Positions 36,846 to 50,400 are shown, counted from the first letter of the stretch. The stretch: 64,000 nucleotides of DNA from Flammulina velutipes (GCA_011800155.1 CM022374.1:2108001-2172000), one strand, 5' to 3'. Made by a program: numbers and translations. The notes: generated by a model not told the origin, from the letters alone.

Positions 36846-36853
36846 CTTATATA
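36846..36853 (-). promoter_or_regulatory. TATA box of the small Cys/Gly-rich gene
   Basis: TATATAAG on the minus strand, followed by a C/A-rich leader (CACACCAAAAACAG) before the proposed start at 36784. It is the main support for a transcribed gene here. The rest of the spacer up to 37409 shows no supported gene. Confidence 0.4.
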
Positions 36854-37409
36854 TCTCTTGTCGCATCGAGTGCCTTAGCGCTTACGGGGTCCGCGCTCTT
36901 TCGTTGGGCCGTACAACTATGGTCATCTGCTGCATAGTCAATATATTTCCCCTGCCCAGACTCTTTAAAATGGGCCAGGCAATCCACATCCACCCCATAA
37001 TACAGCCAAGAGTGGAACAAGAAACTCACCAAGAGATAATTTGGCCACAGTAGACGCCAGACTTATGGGAGCTCAATTCATTCGGGCCCAGCACATGATT
37101 GTGTACTAGAAATGTGCCAAGCAAACTGCAAGGTCATGCGATCGAAGACCTACAATGCATGAGCCATCCCCAGATTGACTGACTCGAATTGTCCCAAGGT
37201 GGGGGCCCGGGAAGAATAACTGTGAATCGAGAACGGCCTAGGAGAAAATGTTTCTTCCATCTTACTGGATATCAGGTAACTATGGGTCCCGATGCACCCA
37301 GAATGAGGATACAAGTGCTCGCCCTCGAAACTTTGGAAGCAGCATGAGCGTGGGAACAGTTTACGTACTTCGTGGATGCGTTCCGTTCCAATGTTGCTCA
37401 GATACCACC

Positions 37410-38740
37410 ATGGCCACCACGAATTCAGATGTAGCTACTAGCTTGACAGACTATGTCGCTTTGGAAAATCTCAAATCCCGGCTTCTCCAATTCAATTCTG
37501 TGGAAAAGAACTGTGGCGTTCATGCCGTCAGTTTCAAGCCTTCCCATCTCCCAAGCGAGGATCGGTATTTCATCGAAGATTGGGAACTACCCGACGGGAC
37601 ATGGAAGGTGGCTGCGATATTTGATGGTACCGTCCATTGCACGCATTATTTTGATGTTGTTGACATACATCAGGACACGCCGGTAGCGAAGCGGTGGACT
37701 TCGTACTCGCGACTCTACCTCACATGATCAAGGATGCGATATCATCCTACGTTGATGGTTTGCGTGGAAGCTTGACCCTTGCCGATATCTTAACGCAGTG
37801 TCTGGTCACCATGGACGAGCGAATCCAAAACGACCTCATATCGATGTTTCCTGGCGGCCCAAACCAGCTTTCCGCTCTTACCGACGATGAGATCAGAACT
37901 ATTATCACGGACCCCTCCTCATCTGACGGGTCTTCATTTGTGGAGGTTCGGCGCGCTCGCACAGGCACAACTGCAACGGTCGCTCTTATAGATCCTAATC
38001 GGTCCATCTACGTGGCTTGCCTGGGCGATTCAGACGCTGGTGAGTAATGGAGAGTATCCATACGACTGTATTTGTATCCAACGATCTCCAGTGTACACTA
38101 CGAAGGAAGATGGAACATGGAAAACCAACAATCTCGGTGCGCGCCACAATTGCGAGAATGAGACGGAAGTAGCTCGTCTCAAGGCTGAGCATCCAGAAGA
38201 ACCCGGATGTGTTAACACAGAAACGTACAGAACACTAGGCCTCATCACACTCACACGAGGCAAGTGACTAAAAGCTCGAGTATACAACCCATTCAAATCG
38301 ACAGCTATTTCTCAGCTCTTGGCGATACTATGTTCAAAATTCCTTCCATATACGCCAAAAAAGTGATTTCACTATCTAAGCCGCCCTTGCACCCCAACTA
38401 CGATCTTGAGGGCCTTGTTGCGCGTAATATCACCCCGCCCTACCTCTCCAACATTCCTGAGGTCGCTCATGTTGTCCCATCTGCGAATCAAGGGATGCTC
38501 ATCTTAGCTTCGGACGGCCTAATCAACATCTTTTCCAAGACCAAGAAGGTTCGCCTCGTTTCCGAAGCAGCGTCAATGTGGTGCACATCGGCTGTATCTG
38601 GCAGTAGCGAAAACATGGCGTTGAACGTGCTGTGGGATGCTCTTGGTGGAGATGGAGATGACAACATCCTTAGGGCCATAATCAATGGCGAGCACAGGGG
38701 ACGCGTGGACGATATAACTATTCTTGTCGTTCCGATTTGA
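37410..38740 (+). CDS. PP2C-family protein phosphatase
   Basis: Four exons: 37410..37626, 37674..38039, 38092..38259, 38316..38740, giving 391 residues. PP2C landmarks are the metal-binding AIFDGHAGSEAV, split by intron 1, the ARTGTTATVALID and VACLGDSDAVY block, LTRALGD-x-x-FK and LILASDGLINIF, and a terminal VDDITILVVPI with a metal-binding Asp. The third intron uses a GC donor (G|GCAAGT...CTCAG); no GT donor would restore LTRALGD. Several in-frame ATGs lie upstream, and 37410 was chosen as the first with a coding-like continuation. The enzyme dephosphorylates Ser/Thr using Mg or Mn. The target and location are unknown. Confidence 0.85.
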
Positions 38741-38815
38741 ATATGTTACGCTCAAGGATTCGAAACGTTCGTTAGAACTTGTTTTCATAGATAAATAATC
38801 ATAAATGTAGCTGTC

Positions 38816-41154
38816 CTACAGTCCATCGTTGTCTTTCACATACTCTGGACCATTATAACAATAACGCAATGGATCGCCTGGACCATAGTCAACCGTCCAT
38901 GCCGATTCAAGAAAGTCGTGAAATCGAATAGTTCCGCCGAGGGTCCGCTCGTCGAATGGAGGTGGCGGTGTAGTCTGAATCGACGGCGGCGGACAATCGC
39001 GAAAAAGCCAGAGGAAATCGCGTTCTATGTCTGACAGTTCCTTCTGGGGTTGTTCGCTCTTCCTTTTGTAAGTCTCGTACTTCCTCACTTTGACCTCATG
39101 CCCCATCCGTGCAGAATATCCATCAGCAAATTGCAATCGCATATCGTCCAACCAGGGTCGAAGACATTCGAAAGAAGGAGTCAAATGTATCCTAGCACCG
39201 TCCCAAAGAAGGGCCTTCTTGTTGTCTATCAGGGTATCCAGAGTTTTGAAACGGAACCACGACGCGACCCCGGTGTCGTTGTCGTTGAGGGTAGATCGGA
39301 AGATGTGCCGAGGGAGGAATGGGTCTGGCGACGACGATGCCTTTGATGGCAGAAGCTCATACAGACTACCAACAGTGAGTAGAACATAGAAGATCGATTC
39401 CAGATCATGACGATAGTAATGGTCTTGTAGGCCTTTCAAGAGGTCGATAGACATGAAAGGTGTGGTACCAGTGCGCCGGACCCAAGCTACATTTCCAACA
39501 GCATCTCGGAACGATGAAAGGTCAAAATCGTTTAAAACGCCATAAATCGTTCCGTCTGGACCTTTACGGTACATAATGTTGTCCATGCTAATGTCACGAT
39601 GAAGAATACGAGGATGGTCGTAAAGCCATTTGTGAGCTATACCAAAAGATTAGACAGACTGCACAGAACAAACAGAAACACATACTAGCAGTGATATCGA
39701 CGAAGACTTGAACGAGGTCGCGCACCGTAGTCAGCGTCTCCAGTGGATAAAGCATTTCATAAACCAAGATTCGGCGACGTCGGTCGTCATACCGTGATTT
39801 GTCTCCAACATAATCACCCTTTGTGCAAAGCACTCTGACGTTCTCCTCTATCTCGTCCAAGTCTGCTGTCTCCGCGTATAGAAGCTGTGGTAGATGATCC
39901 AACACCCAGTACCTTTCACCTTCTTTAGAGAATTCGTGGGCTTTCTCCGTGGCTGCGCGAATGAAGGTCTCCTCCGACTCGCGCCCAACTTGAACAATGG
40001 GAAAGCCAATCTTCACGACCAGGTTCATTCCAGGCCATTCATCGGATGTACCAGAAAAGGTGGTGGTAGAACGCCCGATGATAGATGTGTCGCGGCTGAG
40101 GACACGACCAAGAGTGATGACAATGGGAGTCTTGTCGAAAACATTCGCGCGAAGTGTCAGGGCGTTTGCGGTGTGCGACGTGTGGTCGCTGAGAAATCTC
40201 TGATGTTCGTTGACGATATCTGTGACGCCAAGGTGACGAAGATTCGGTTTGCGGAGACCGACGAGGATGGCAATGTACATCTCGACGTCGATGTCGTCTT
40301 TGAGACTGATAGCGCGGGAGATGAGGACGGTGGAACGGTTCGCATGAAGCAGTTGAAAACGATCACGATCAACCAGACCCAGAGTTACATGGGAGCGAAG
40401 GGGGGAGACGGAGAACTTCTCGAGCAGTCGATGAGCTATCTTGAGCAGCGTTGCTCGTATAGCTTGCGATTTCTTGACAGCCGCGGAATCGACCTCTTCA
40501 TCGTCGTTAACATCCACGAATGACAGGTCGACTCTAGCGGGAGCTGAGTCGACTTTCTGTCTCTTGGCTGGCGGGACGCTCCAGACAGATTTCCGCTTCT
40601 TGAAGGTTGTTTCGTCCGAACGTGTCTTTCTTGGTCCCCTCTTGTTGTCCACTTCGTCCCTTTGACGTCGGTGGGTTGTGAATGGATCTATGCCTATGAA
40701 TGTCGTCAGTCGTTAACGTACAGAAATCAAGACAAGCCAACGTACCATTTCTATCTTTTATCCTCTTATCCGAGATTGCGTCCAATGTACGATAAACGTA
40801 CTTCATTCCCCATGACAAGGCACTATCGCTTCCAGTGACAGGCTCAACGGCGTCAAGGGCGTACAGAGCGAGGTTGTTGAAGTGCTCATGGTCAGCCTCA
40901 GCTATATCCCCAATGTCGCTAAGCCAGCGATGCTTCTTGAGCGCCGCAGAGAAGCCCTCATCCTCTAGGACACTTTTGATAACAGGGCCATACGCGACTC
41001 TCCAGTCGTTGGGGATGAGCAACACGGCATGCATGAAGTCCTCGATATCGACAAAGGTTAGGTGGTATCGAAGATCGTGCAGGAAGTCCTGGGGGTCATA
41101 GTCATCCGGTTGCGATGCGCAGCTGGCAGCACTGTCTACATCTGTGGAAGTCAT
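38816..41154 (-). CDS. FunK1-type fungal protein kinase, complete (copy 1 of an inverted pair)
   Basis: Three exons: complement(38816..39636, 39686..40693, 40746..41154), 745 residues. The N-terminal half has FVDIEDFMHAVLLIP, SDKRIKDRNG and FKKRKSVWSVPPAKRQK, a possible nuclear-localisation signal. The kinase core shows SDEWPGMNLVVKIGFP with the ATP-site lysine, YWVLDHLPQLLYAETADLDEIE, RRRRILVYEMLYPL, the catalytic loop LHRDISMDNIMYR and NDFDLSSF as the DFG equivalent, then RTGTTPFMSIDLL and YRHDLESIFYVLL. All catalytic residues are intact. It is nearly the same as the gene at 45697 and has the same exon plan. A short upstream frame and an E-box element precede it. Confidence 0.9.
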
Positions 41155-41228
41155 GAGCGGAGAATGTGATCAGAGAGTTCTGAAGTGAGATGGTGGTTGA
41201 AGAGAAAGAGTTGAGTAAGAGCCTCCAT
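41151..41228 (-). promoter_or_regulatory. Upstream open reading frame overlapping the FunK1 start
   Basis: A 25-codon frame starting MEALTQLFLFNHH ends in a TGA that overlaps the kinase ATG as ATGA. The paralog at 45697 has a frame of 22 codons starting MAALTQ with the same ATGA overlap, and the gene at 57037 has the homologous segment in frame with the kinase. This pattern suggests that translation of the kinase depends on reinitiation or leaky scanning. Confidence 0.55.
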
Positions 41229-41319
41229 GGTTGAAGATTCGACAACAACGAGCCAGACGACCGTGACGAGGACAATACAGAGACTCAGACAATGGTGGCA
41301 GGAACCAAAAGATCTTGCC

Positions 41320-41334
41320 CACGTGGTCGTGTCC
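41320..41334 (-). promoter_or_regulatory. Shared FunK1 upstream element (CACGTGGTCGTGTCC)
   Basis: Identical to the 15-mers at 26154 and 57149. It lies 92 bases before the upstream frame and about 165 before the kinase ATG, and carries an E-box core. Confidence 0.65.
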
Positions 41335-41492
41335 TCATTGATGTGGCGTTAATTATGTAAGCGGCGAGATTTTTCCGGACATCCACCTCTTGAATATCCA
41401 CTCCGAGAGCTTTTGGACTGTGGAGATGCGATCTGATGAATGCATACACTCTTCTAATGGTTCTACTATTACTAGTGGTACAGGTCTATGTA

Positions 41493-43571
41493 TTACTTGC
41501 TCGCTTCATCGATCTCCTTCCTCCATCTCTTTTGAATATCTATAGCTTCTCTGAAGATCTTATACTTGGCCTCCAGGAGCTTCTTCACCTTGGGTGTAGC
41601 AGCAGGAACCACGGTAGTACCCGGTGGGGTCATCTCGACCTAAACAGCCTAAGTGAACCATAGCTTTCCTCGATCAAGCAGAACACGTACCATGATTTTC
41701 CAAAGCGCCTCTCCTTGCTCCTTCTCGCCCATTACGCCTTTTCCCTGCGCCTCCGATGCAAACCTCCCAAGCATCGCAGCACCCAGCACGACCGCACCAG
41801 CGTGGTCAAACGGCAGCACCACCGGCATTCCGCAAGTGTCTGCAAATAATTGCATCATAGGAATGTTCTTCGCCTGCCCTCCGCTCATGTAGATCGAGTC
41901 AATCTTATGGCCTTTCCCGTTCATCTCATCCACGATGTGGCGCGTCTGGAGGGCGATGGCCTCGATCGTCACGTTGTACTTTCGCGCAAGGTCGTGAAGG
42001 CCAGAGTCCTGGATTTATGGTTAGAAAGAGTCCAGTCAGGGTAGAGGAAATAATACCAGTGTGAGGCCAACTAATGATCCACGCATGCGCACATCTGCGA
42101 GAGGGGAGCGATTACCTATAAGATGTGAGCGGGATCAAGAGTGTCTGTTAGTAGAACATACCATGGAGATCGGGATAAAAGTGGAGATCCTTGGTCAATT
42201 CTGTCCAGCTATCGACTTTCTCTCGAGTCTGTAGCTCCTCTAGCAGCTCCTGTAGAACTACAAGAGTGTTAGAGCCTCCGATAATTGTTCATAGGACCCT
42301 AACATACCAACGTGAATGTTCTTTCCGCGCTCTTTGCCTAGTTCAACCAATTTCGGATACGCGGAATGCGTAGTGATCATGAAGTCTATGAGCTAGATAG
42401 TTGATGAGATGTGATAGCACGCAAAGATCAAAATTCTACCTGTCCAGTGGACGATTGACCGCCCTCATTCATCCACCAACCACGGAAGACGGTGTCCTAA
42501 GCATCGATTAGCGAGCGGGTATAAAAGGGACTAGGACAAATAGAAACCTTGTACGGACCCCAAACACCATCGACAAAGACGCCTTCGGAGCTCTGCACGA
42601 TATGGCAGGTGCTAGTGCCAGCCACAGCGGCTAGTCGATGACCCGATTCTTCAAATCCAGGTAGCTCGCTGGTAACTTTGCCATCCTTGGTCTTACTTTG
42701 AGCAGCCACGGTACCCAACCAGCCAGCATAAGCATCGATGAGTCCACTACCCACTGGTGTGCCTTCTACAAGGCCCAGCTCTTTTGCAGCGCGCTTGGAC
42801 AAGCCATTCCCGACAGGCATACCCGCTGTCAACACGTCCATATCTTTCGCTCCAAGCTGGGAGTAGTCCTTCTGGACGAGCTGCTCCAGACCAATCTTCT
42901 TGAAGAAGTCTGGCTGCCAGCCTTTGTTGGGGACGAAGGAGCACTTGCACGTGACCGAACATGAGGAGCGCGTGCTGTCTGATGTGGCGCGATACGTGAG
43001 GAAATCCGGGAGATCAAAGAACTGGCATTGAGAGAATCGGGATGGATCCATGTTGTTCTTGAGCCATAGAACTTTTGGGATTTCCATCTCGAGCTGGAAA
43101 GAAGAGTGAGGACCCGGAAGGATAGGCAGGGACCAGGCGGACACTCATCGTTCCGCCGACATAATCAAGAACGACAGAGCCGGTGCTGTTGATTAGGTCG
43201 GCCTCCTTCTCAGCGCGGTGATCAGCCCAAAGGATGACATTGCGATCGCCTGGCCTGCCCAGCTCATCGCCTTTCGTGACAGCGATGGGCTCGCCTTGGA
43301 GGTCGGACACGGCGAGCGAGCATGTCGCATCGAATCCAAGGCCCTTGACATCGGCTGGCGACACTTTGGAGTCTGAAAGACACGTCTTGACGCAAGTCGC
43401 GATGGCGTCCCAGATATTAGTCGTGGATTGTTCGAAGATTCTGTGGTCCTCAGAGTCGCGGAAAGTCGTGGTTTCCTTTGTGCAGGACGCGACGGTCGTG
43501 CCGTCATGCTTAACGAGCGAGGCGCGCGCAGAGCCTGTGCCAACGTCGACGCCGATGAAGTAGTAGGACAT
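41493..43571 (-). CDS. FGGY-family carbohydrate (pentulose) kinase
   Basis: Eight exons: complement(41493..41639, 41691..42008, 42057..42115, 42162..42257, 42308..42392, 42440..42496, 42548..43093, 43143..43571), 578 residues. The N-terminal ATPase half has the phosphate-1 loop FIGVDVGTGSARASLV and the catalytic-side WADHRAEKEAD. The middle carries GLIDAYAGWLGTVA and AAVAGTSTCHIV, the C-terminal domain has SGGQAKNIPMMQLFAD and PFDHAGAVVLGAAMLG. This matches the FGGY ribulokinase-like group that includes yeast YDR109C and human FGGY. It transfers phosphate from ATP to a ketopentose or related sugar in the cytosol. The substrate is not certain. It is divergent from the prolyl iminopeptidase, with 105 bases between start codons. 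Confidence 0.9.
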
Positions 43572-43676
43572 GGTGGTGGAGAACAGTGGAGCCTTCCCCA
43601 GCCTTCCCCACTTTTAGGATCAACCGGTCCGGTACTCCGGGCGCCTTGACGATCTTCGACTTTGGACTGCACCATC

Positions 43677-45323
<1,647 letters not shown>

Positions 45324-45527
45324 AGATGGAATAAGTGTTGAAGTTGAAGAATGAAATCTTTAGGTTGTACTTAGTTTCAATTGATACCAGGAGTATCATC
45401 ATATCATCTACGCACCAGATACCAAAGTTATCACAGCGGTATAGAGGATTTGATCTTACAATCTTTAAACATATCAAACCGAGTGAGCGAAACGGAGACT
45501 CTCACGCCACACCCACGGAACAGGGCT

Positions 45528-45541
45528 GACGCGACCACGTG
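45528..45541 (+). promoter_or_regulatory. FunK1 upstream element, variant (GACGCGACCACGTG)
   Basis: The reverse complement matches the shared FunK1 element at 13 of 14 positions. It lies 91 bases before the upstream frame of the gene at 45697 and has the same orientation relative to that gene. Confidence 0.5.
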
Positions 45542-45631
45542 CGTGCGATCTTTTCCTTCCTGCCACCATTGTCCACAACTCGCGTTGCTCTTCGTCCATT
45601 GTTCAATGTTGCGTTGTCCAATTATTAAGCC

Positions 45632-45700
45632 ATGGCAGCTCTCACACAACCTTTGCGCTTCCACGACCACCCTACTTCACGTCACATCCCTCATCCATGA
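45632..45700 (+). promoter_or_regulatory. Upstream open reading frame overlapping the FunK1 start
   Basis: A 22-codon frame beginning MAALTQPLRFHDH ends with TGA overlapping the kinase ATG (ATGA), just as at 41151. Confidence 0.55.
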
Positions 45701-47983
45701 GTTCAAATCCCCAGGACGTCAGCTGCACATCACAACCCGACGACTATGACCCTCAGGACATTTTGCAGGATATTCGATACTACCTAACTTTTGTCGATAT
45801 CGAGGACCTTATGCATGCCGTCTTGCTTATCCCCAGAGACTGGAGAGTCACGTATGGCCCCGTTATCAAAAATGTTCTCGCTGATGAGGGCTTCGCTGCG
45901 GCACTCAAGAGGTATCGCTGGCTGAGCGATATCGGTGAGACAGCTGAGGCTGACCATGCGAGCTTCAACAACCACGCTCTGTCCGCTCTCGACGTCGTCA
46001 TTGGAACCGACACCATGCCATGGGAGATGAAGTACGTGTATCGTACATTGGACGCAATCTCGGATAAGAGAATCAAAGACAGAAATGGTATGTCCGTTTA
46101 TCTTGACTTCCATATCTTAACACTAACGATATACATAGGTATTGATCCATCTACAATCCACCGACGCCGGGAGAATAGAGTGGACGACAACAATGGACCA
46201 AGAACTGGCTCGGAAGAAACGACCTCCAAGAAGCGGAAATCTGTCTGGAGCATTCCACCAGCCAAGAGACAAAAAATCGACTCAGCTCCGATTAGAGTTG
46301 ACCTGTCATTTATGGATGATGACGGTGAAGAGGCCGGCCCCGCAGCTGTCAAGAAATCAGAAACGCTGCTCAAGATAGCCCATCGACTGCTCGAGAAATT
46401 CTCCATCTCCCCCCTTCGCTCCCATGTCACCTTGGGTCTAGTCGATCGTGACTGTCTCCAACTGCTTCATGCGAATCGTTCCACCCTCCTCGTCTCGCGC
46501 GCTATCAGTCTCAAAGAAGACCTCGACGTTGAGATGTTCATTGCAATCCTCATAGGCTTACGGAAACCGAGTCTGCGTCAACTGGGTGTAACGGATATCG
46601 TCGACGAACACCAAAGATTTCTCAGCGAAAGCACCTCACACATCGACAACACCATGACACTTCGCGCGAATGTCCCGGGAAAAACACCCATTGTCATCTC
46701 TCTCGACCGTGTCCTCAGTCGCGAGCCATACATCATCGGGCGTTCTACCACGACTTTCTGTGCTACCTCTGACGAATGGCCTGGGATGAAGCTCGTCGTG
46801 AAGATTGGATTTCCAAACGTTACCAGTGGTCGCGAGTCGGAGGAGACCTTCATTCGCACAGCCACGGCAAAAGCCCAAGAATTCTCCAAGGAGGGAGAGA
46901 AGTATTGGGTGTTGGATCATCTACCGCAGCTCCTATACGCAGAGACGGCGGAGTTGGATGAGATTGAGGAGAACGTCAGAGTGCTTTGCACACAGGGTGA
47001 CTATGTTGGCAAAAAGCCGCTTTATGACGACCGACGTCGCCGAATCTTGGTTTATGAAATGCTTTATCCACTGGAGACGTTGACTACGGCACGCGACCTC
47101 GTTCAAGTCTTCGTCGATATCACTGCTAGTATGTGCTTCTTTCATTTTGGCCTTATGCCCTGTCTAATTCATTGCTATAGCTCACAAATGGCTATACGAC
47201 CATCCCCGTATTCTTCATCGCGACATTAGCAAGGACAACATCATGTACCGCAAAGGTCCAGACGGAACGATCTACGGTGTTTTGATAGATTTCGACCTTT
47301 CCTCATTCCGGGATGATCTTGGGAAGGTGGATTGGGTACAGCGCACTGGCACCACTCCCTTCATGGCTATCGATCTCTTGGAAGGGCTTCAAGACCATTA
47401 CTACCGTCATGACCTAGAGTCTATCTTCTACGTTCTGCTCACCGTCGGGAGTCTTTACGAGCTTCGGCCGTCCAAGACGTCTTCATCGTCAGACCCTCTT
47501 CTCCCTCGAGGCCTATCTTTCCGCTCTCCCGAAGATGAGGACCAAGGCGTCGCGTCATGGTTCCGATTGAAAACCTCAGACCTGGCAACCCGCAAAAACT
47601 CCTTCTTCAGACCATGGTGGAAGAACAAGATACACTTGACTCCTTCCTTTGAATGCCTTCGTCCGTGGTTGGAAGACGTCCAGCGTATGTTCGGCGTTGG
47701 ATTCGTCGCACGGGAGGTTCATCGGAGTAAAGTGTCGGAGTACCAGCGGTACCAGCGACTGATTTCTGACGACTCGGAAGAGGATCCACTCTTTCGTTTT
47801 CGCTATCCTCCGTCCGTTCCGACTAAACCCCCTCCTCCGTTCAACGAGCGAACCCTTGACGGCACAGTTCGATATTTTACCTTCATCCACGCTGCGCGCG
47901 GTACTGTCAAGTGTGGTTCGGGCGATAAGTTGCGATACCGGTATAATGGTCCTGAATACGTGAAGGAGGACCGTGGGATATGA
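45697..47983 (+). CDS. FunK1-type fungal protein kinase, complete (copy 2 of an inverted pair)
   Basis: Three exons: 45697..46087, 46139..47128, 47181..47983, giving 727 residues. It has the same blocks as the gene at 38816: FVDIEDLMHAVLLIP, SDKRIKDRNG, SKKRKSVWSIPPAKRQK, SDEWPGMKLVVKIGFP, LHRDISKDNIMYR, IDFDLSSF, RTGTTPFMAIDLLEGL and YRHDLESIFYVLL. Introns are at the same codons. Catalytic residues are intact. Compared with the gene at 54280, both copies of the pair lack a segment of roughly 45 residues just before KRIKDRNG, so the pair arose after that deletion. It probably acts on an unknown Ser/Thr substrate, and a nucleus-directing basic cluster is present. Confidence 0.9.
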
Positions 47984-48086
47984 AACAGCTATACTTTTGC
48001 TTCAATCTCCTTACTGAATAAGTTATCTAGATATCTAATCATCATATGTTTGCTTCAACTTGGAATGTCGGGATTGCGATCAACAC

Positions 48087-48100
48087 GACACGGCCACGTG
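48087..48100 (+). promoter_or_regulatory. FunK1 upstream element, variant (GACACGGCCACGTG)
   Basis: The reverse complement differs from the shared element by one base over these 14 positions. It lies 64 bases before an upstream frame (48164..48262) that overlaps the start at 48228. Confidence 0.5.
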
Positions 48101-48227
48101 TCTGTTCATTGTTATTTTCACCTTTGACCACCATTGTTACCTAAACGCTCCATAGCTTGGGCCATGGCGATTCTGAATTACCCTCTGCTTTTCACCATCA
48201 CCTACTCTTTCAACTTGTTGTCCAATC

Positions 48228-49240
48228 ATGTCCGAGTCTTCCAAATCTACAAGCGATCATGAACTCGAAGGACTTCACTCTGCCTCTACGAAGGCTACTT
48301 CTCGTATTCGTCTAATCTCGGGCGAAGAAACTCTCAGTCCACTGCAGACGTTGACTACCGCGCGAGACTTTGCCCAAGTATTTGTGGATATCACAGCTGG
48401 TACGTTTCTCATCATCGTATTCTAGTCTTTGCGGCCCTTCTTACGACTCTTGATGCAGCTCACAAATGCCTTTATGATATCCCTCGAATACTCCATGGAG
48501 ACATCAACATGAGCAACATCATGTACCGTACAGGCCTTGATGGAATACAAGTTCACGGTGTTTTGACTGATTTCGACGGAACGACACTGCAGAACAGCCC
48601 TCTCGGAGTGGCAACGACATCCCACCGCAGTGGTACCCTTCCGTTCATAGCTGTCGATATACTCACAGGCATCGAAGATCGCCACCTTTATCACCACGAC
48701 TTGGAATCAATCTTCCATGTCATGCTCGCTGTGAGCAGTCTCTACGAGCTTTGGCCATTGCAAAGATCTTCCTCAATATCAAAACCTCACTTCCCTCGCC
48801 ACCTCTTCCTCAAATCTACCCAGAAGGAAGACTATCCGTTTCCCACATGGTTCAGATATAAAAGGTCTTTCTTCGAGCGCCACATTCATAGCAAGCAGAC
48901 CATCACCTACCGGATGGCGGACATGAAACTGACCGCTTCTTTCGAATGTCTTCGTCCATGGCTGATAATGATTCAATGCATATTTGCTGGTGGGCTCACC
49001 GTACGACTGTCCTATCGACATATGAGTGGCCACGGCAATTACGAGAGGCGCGACATAGACAACGAAGAGAGACCTCATAGGACGGCATACCGTTCGAGGA
49101 TTCCTGTCTATAGACCAATAATGTCAGCTCAATATACGTTAGACGAGGCGGTCTGTCATGGGCATGTCACATTTGATGACTTCCTCGAGAGGGCGTTTTG
49201 CCCCGGTAGCCTCAATTTACGATATCCTGACTTTGTATGA
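48228..49240 (+). CDS. FunK1-like protein lacking the N-terminal half and kinase N-lobe
   Basis: Two exons: 48228..48399, 48459..49240, giving 317 residues. A short unrelated start of about 30 residues joins the family at LSPLQTLTTARDFAQVFVDI, just before the intron that precedes the catalytic loop in full genes. The loop reads ILHGDINMSNIMYR, so HRD is HGD with the Asp and Asn kept. DFD becomes TDFDGTTL. RSGTLPFIAVDILTG and YHHDLESIFHVML follow. The ATP-binding lysine and glycine-rich region are absent, so kinase activity is unlikely. The promoter element and the frame are both preserved, which argues against simple decay. It may be a regulatory fragment of the kinase at 45697. Confidence 0.7.
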
Positions 49241-49413
49241 AAGTCCCCAATTTACTTATGCATCTTTACTTATGATGTGTTCTGTATTATTTACGTTATG
49301 GTATTTTATTATTTTTGTTCAAAAAGTAGCTGAGGTTGAGTCGCGGTGGCGCAATGTGGCGGCAACAAACCATGAAGAAGAAACGTTGGAATCATATAAG
49401 AACCCTAAGCATT

Positions 49414-49896
49414 CTACAGTAAACTCTTCGCCCACACCTTGTATGCCTTCTTCCAGACCTTGGATTCGTCGAACCCGCGCAATTGTAGTCCCAGTGCCTC
49501 CTGTAACAAAGGCGCTAAATCGTGGGATGTACAGAGTATGAAGTCCCTCTTGCCGCTTTCTTGTCTATTATAGATTATGTCGCTTGTACGGCGCTCGAGG
49601 AACTGTCCGAGTGTTTCAAGCTCAAGTACTACGGTCTCGAGATCCGGTCTTTTCGTGCGATGCTGAAGTGCGGATAACGGTAAAGAGAGGGCATGCTCAG
49701 AGGGTAGATAAAGAGGTCCTATATGATGTATTCAATCTATTCATGGCATGTTCATTGGATTGGAAAGTGCGGAGATCATGACAGAGGAAGGAAAGCCTTT
49801 CCCTCGTCTCAGATATGTTGAGCTGTCCATGTTAGTCAACGAAATGTTAATCTTTGGAAGTATATAGATTACCTCCTGGTAAGCTACTACGGTCAT
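49414..49896 (-). pseudogene. Coding-like stretch in two frames, unrecognised
   Basis: A small exon (49873..49896, MTVVAYQE), a good intron (49823..49872) and a frame continuing LNISETRERLSFLCHDLRT form the 5' part, which ends in a stop near 49660. A second frame, shifted by one base, takes over with HRTKRPDLETVVLELETLG and SGKRDFILCTSHDLAPLLQ and stops at 49414. Both parts look coding in composition. I found no donor/acceptor pair joining them, so this is either a frameshifted relic, a sequencing error or two chance frames. The family is not recognised. The interval 49241-49413 shows nothing else. Confidence 0.3.
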
Positions 49897-50062
49897 TCTT
49901 TGAGAGAGTTTGAGAGAGAAAGATTAGGAAAAGGATCGTCGAAACTCGGCCCGGAACCGTGCCACACTTCTGTGATGTCATATTTCCATATTTGTAGACT
50001 CAACGCTTGCTTTCGGATCCTGCGGACCGCCAGATGCAAAACATGAAGACAGAACTTAGCTA

Positions 50063-50400
50063 CTAAAGTACAATGATATCTGCACTATCCATGCTCGCAT
50101 TCAGGCCGTTCATAATTTCACGGTCCAAATCCGAGAGACCGCATAACATCTCAAATTCTTCATCGGGCGGAGGCGGGGCTTAATGGAAGATTCTTTCAGC
50201 TTGATCGTCATGGCTTTGACCTTTCTTTTAGAGCGGTGATCTCCTCCGTTTTATGCTTCTCGATGAATTCACAAACTGTCGATCGTGTAGATGTCTGAGC
50301 TCTTCTGAGCTTGATGTCGCTGACTCTGGCCGAATGAAGGGCTCTGTTCATCCAAGATTTCAGTTTCTTGAATTTTTGGGAGGCTAAATATCAATGTGAG
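50063..50400 (-). CDS. Coding-like stretch, unrecognised
   Basis: After the acceptor-like ATATTTAG near 50390 a frame reads KFKKLKSWMNRALHSARV and VCEFIEKHKTEEITALKER. A second piece ending at 50063 reads FEMLCGLSDLDREIMNGLN and stops in VL. The pieces may be exons of one small gene, but I could not find phase-compatible splice sites between them, nor a start codon. Lysine-rich helical composition is the only support. Confidence 0.22.

Noticed and set aside
39894..40523. 209-codon plus-strand frame
   Set aside because: It is the antisense shadow of the large FunK1 exon at 39686..40693.
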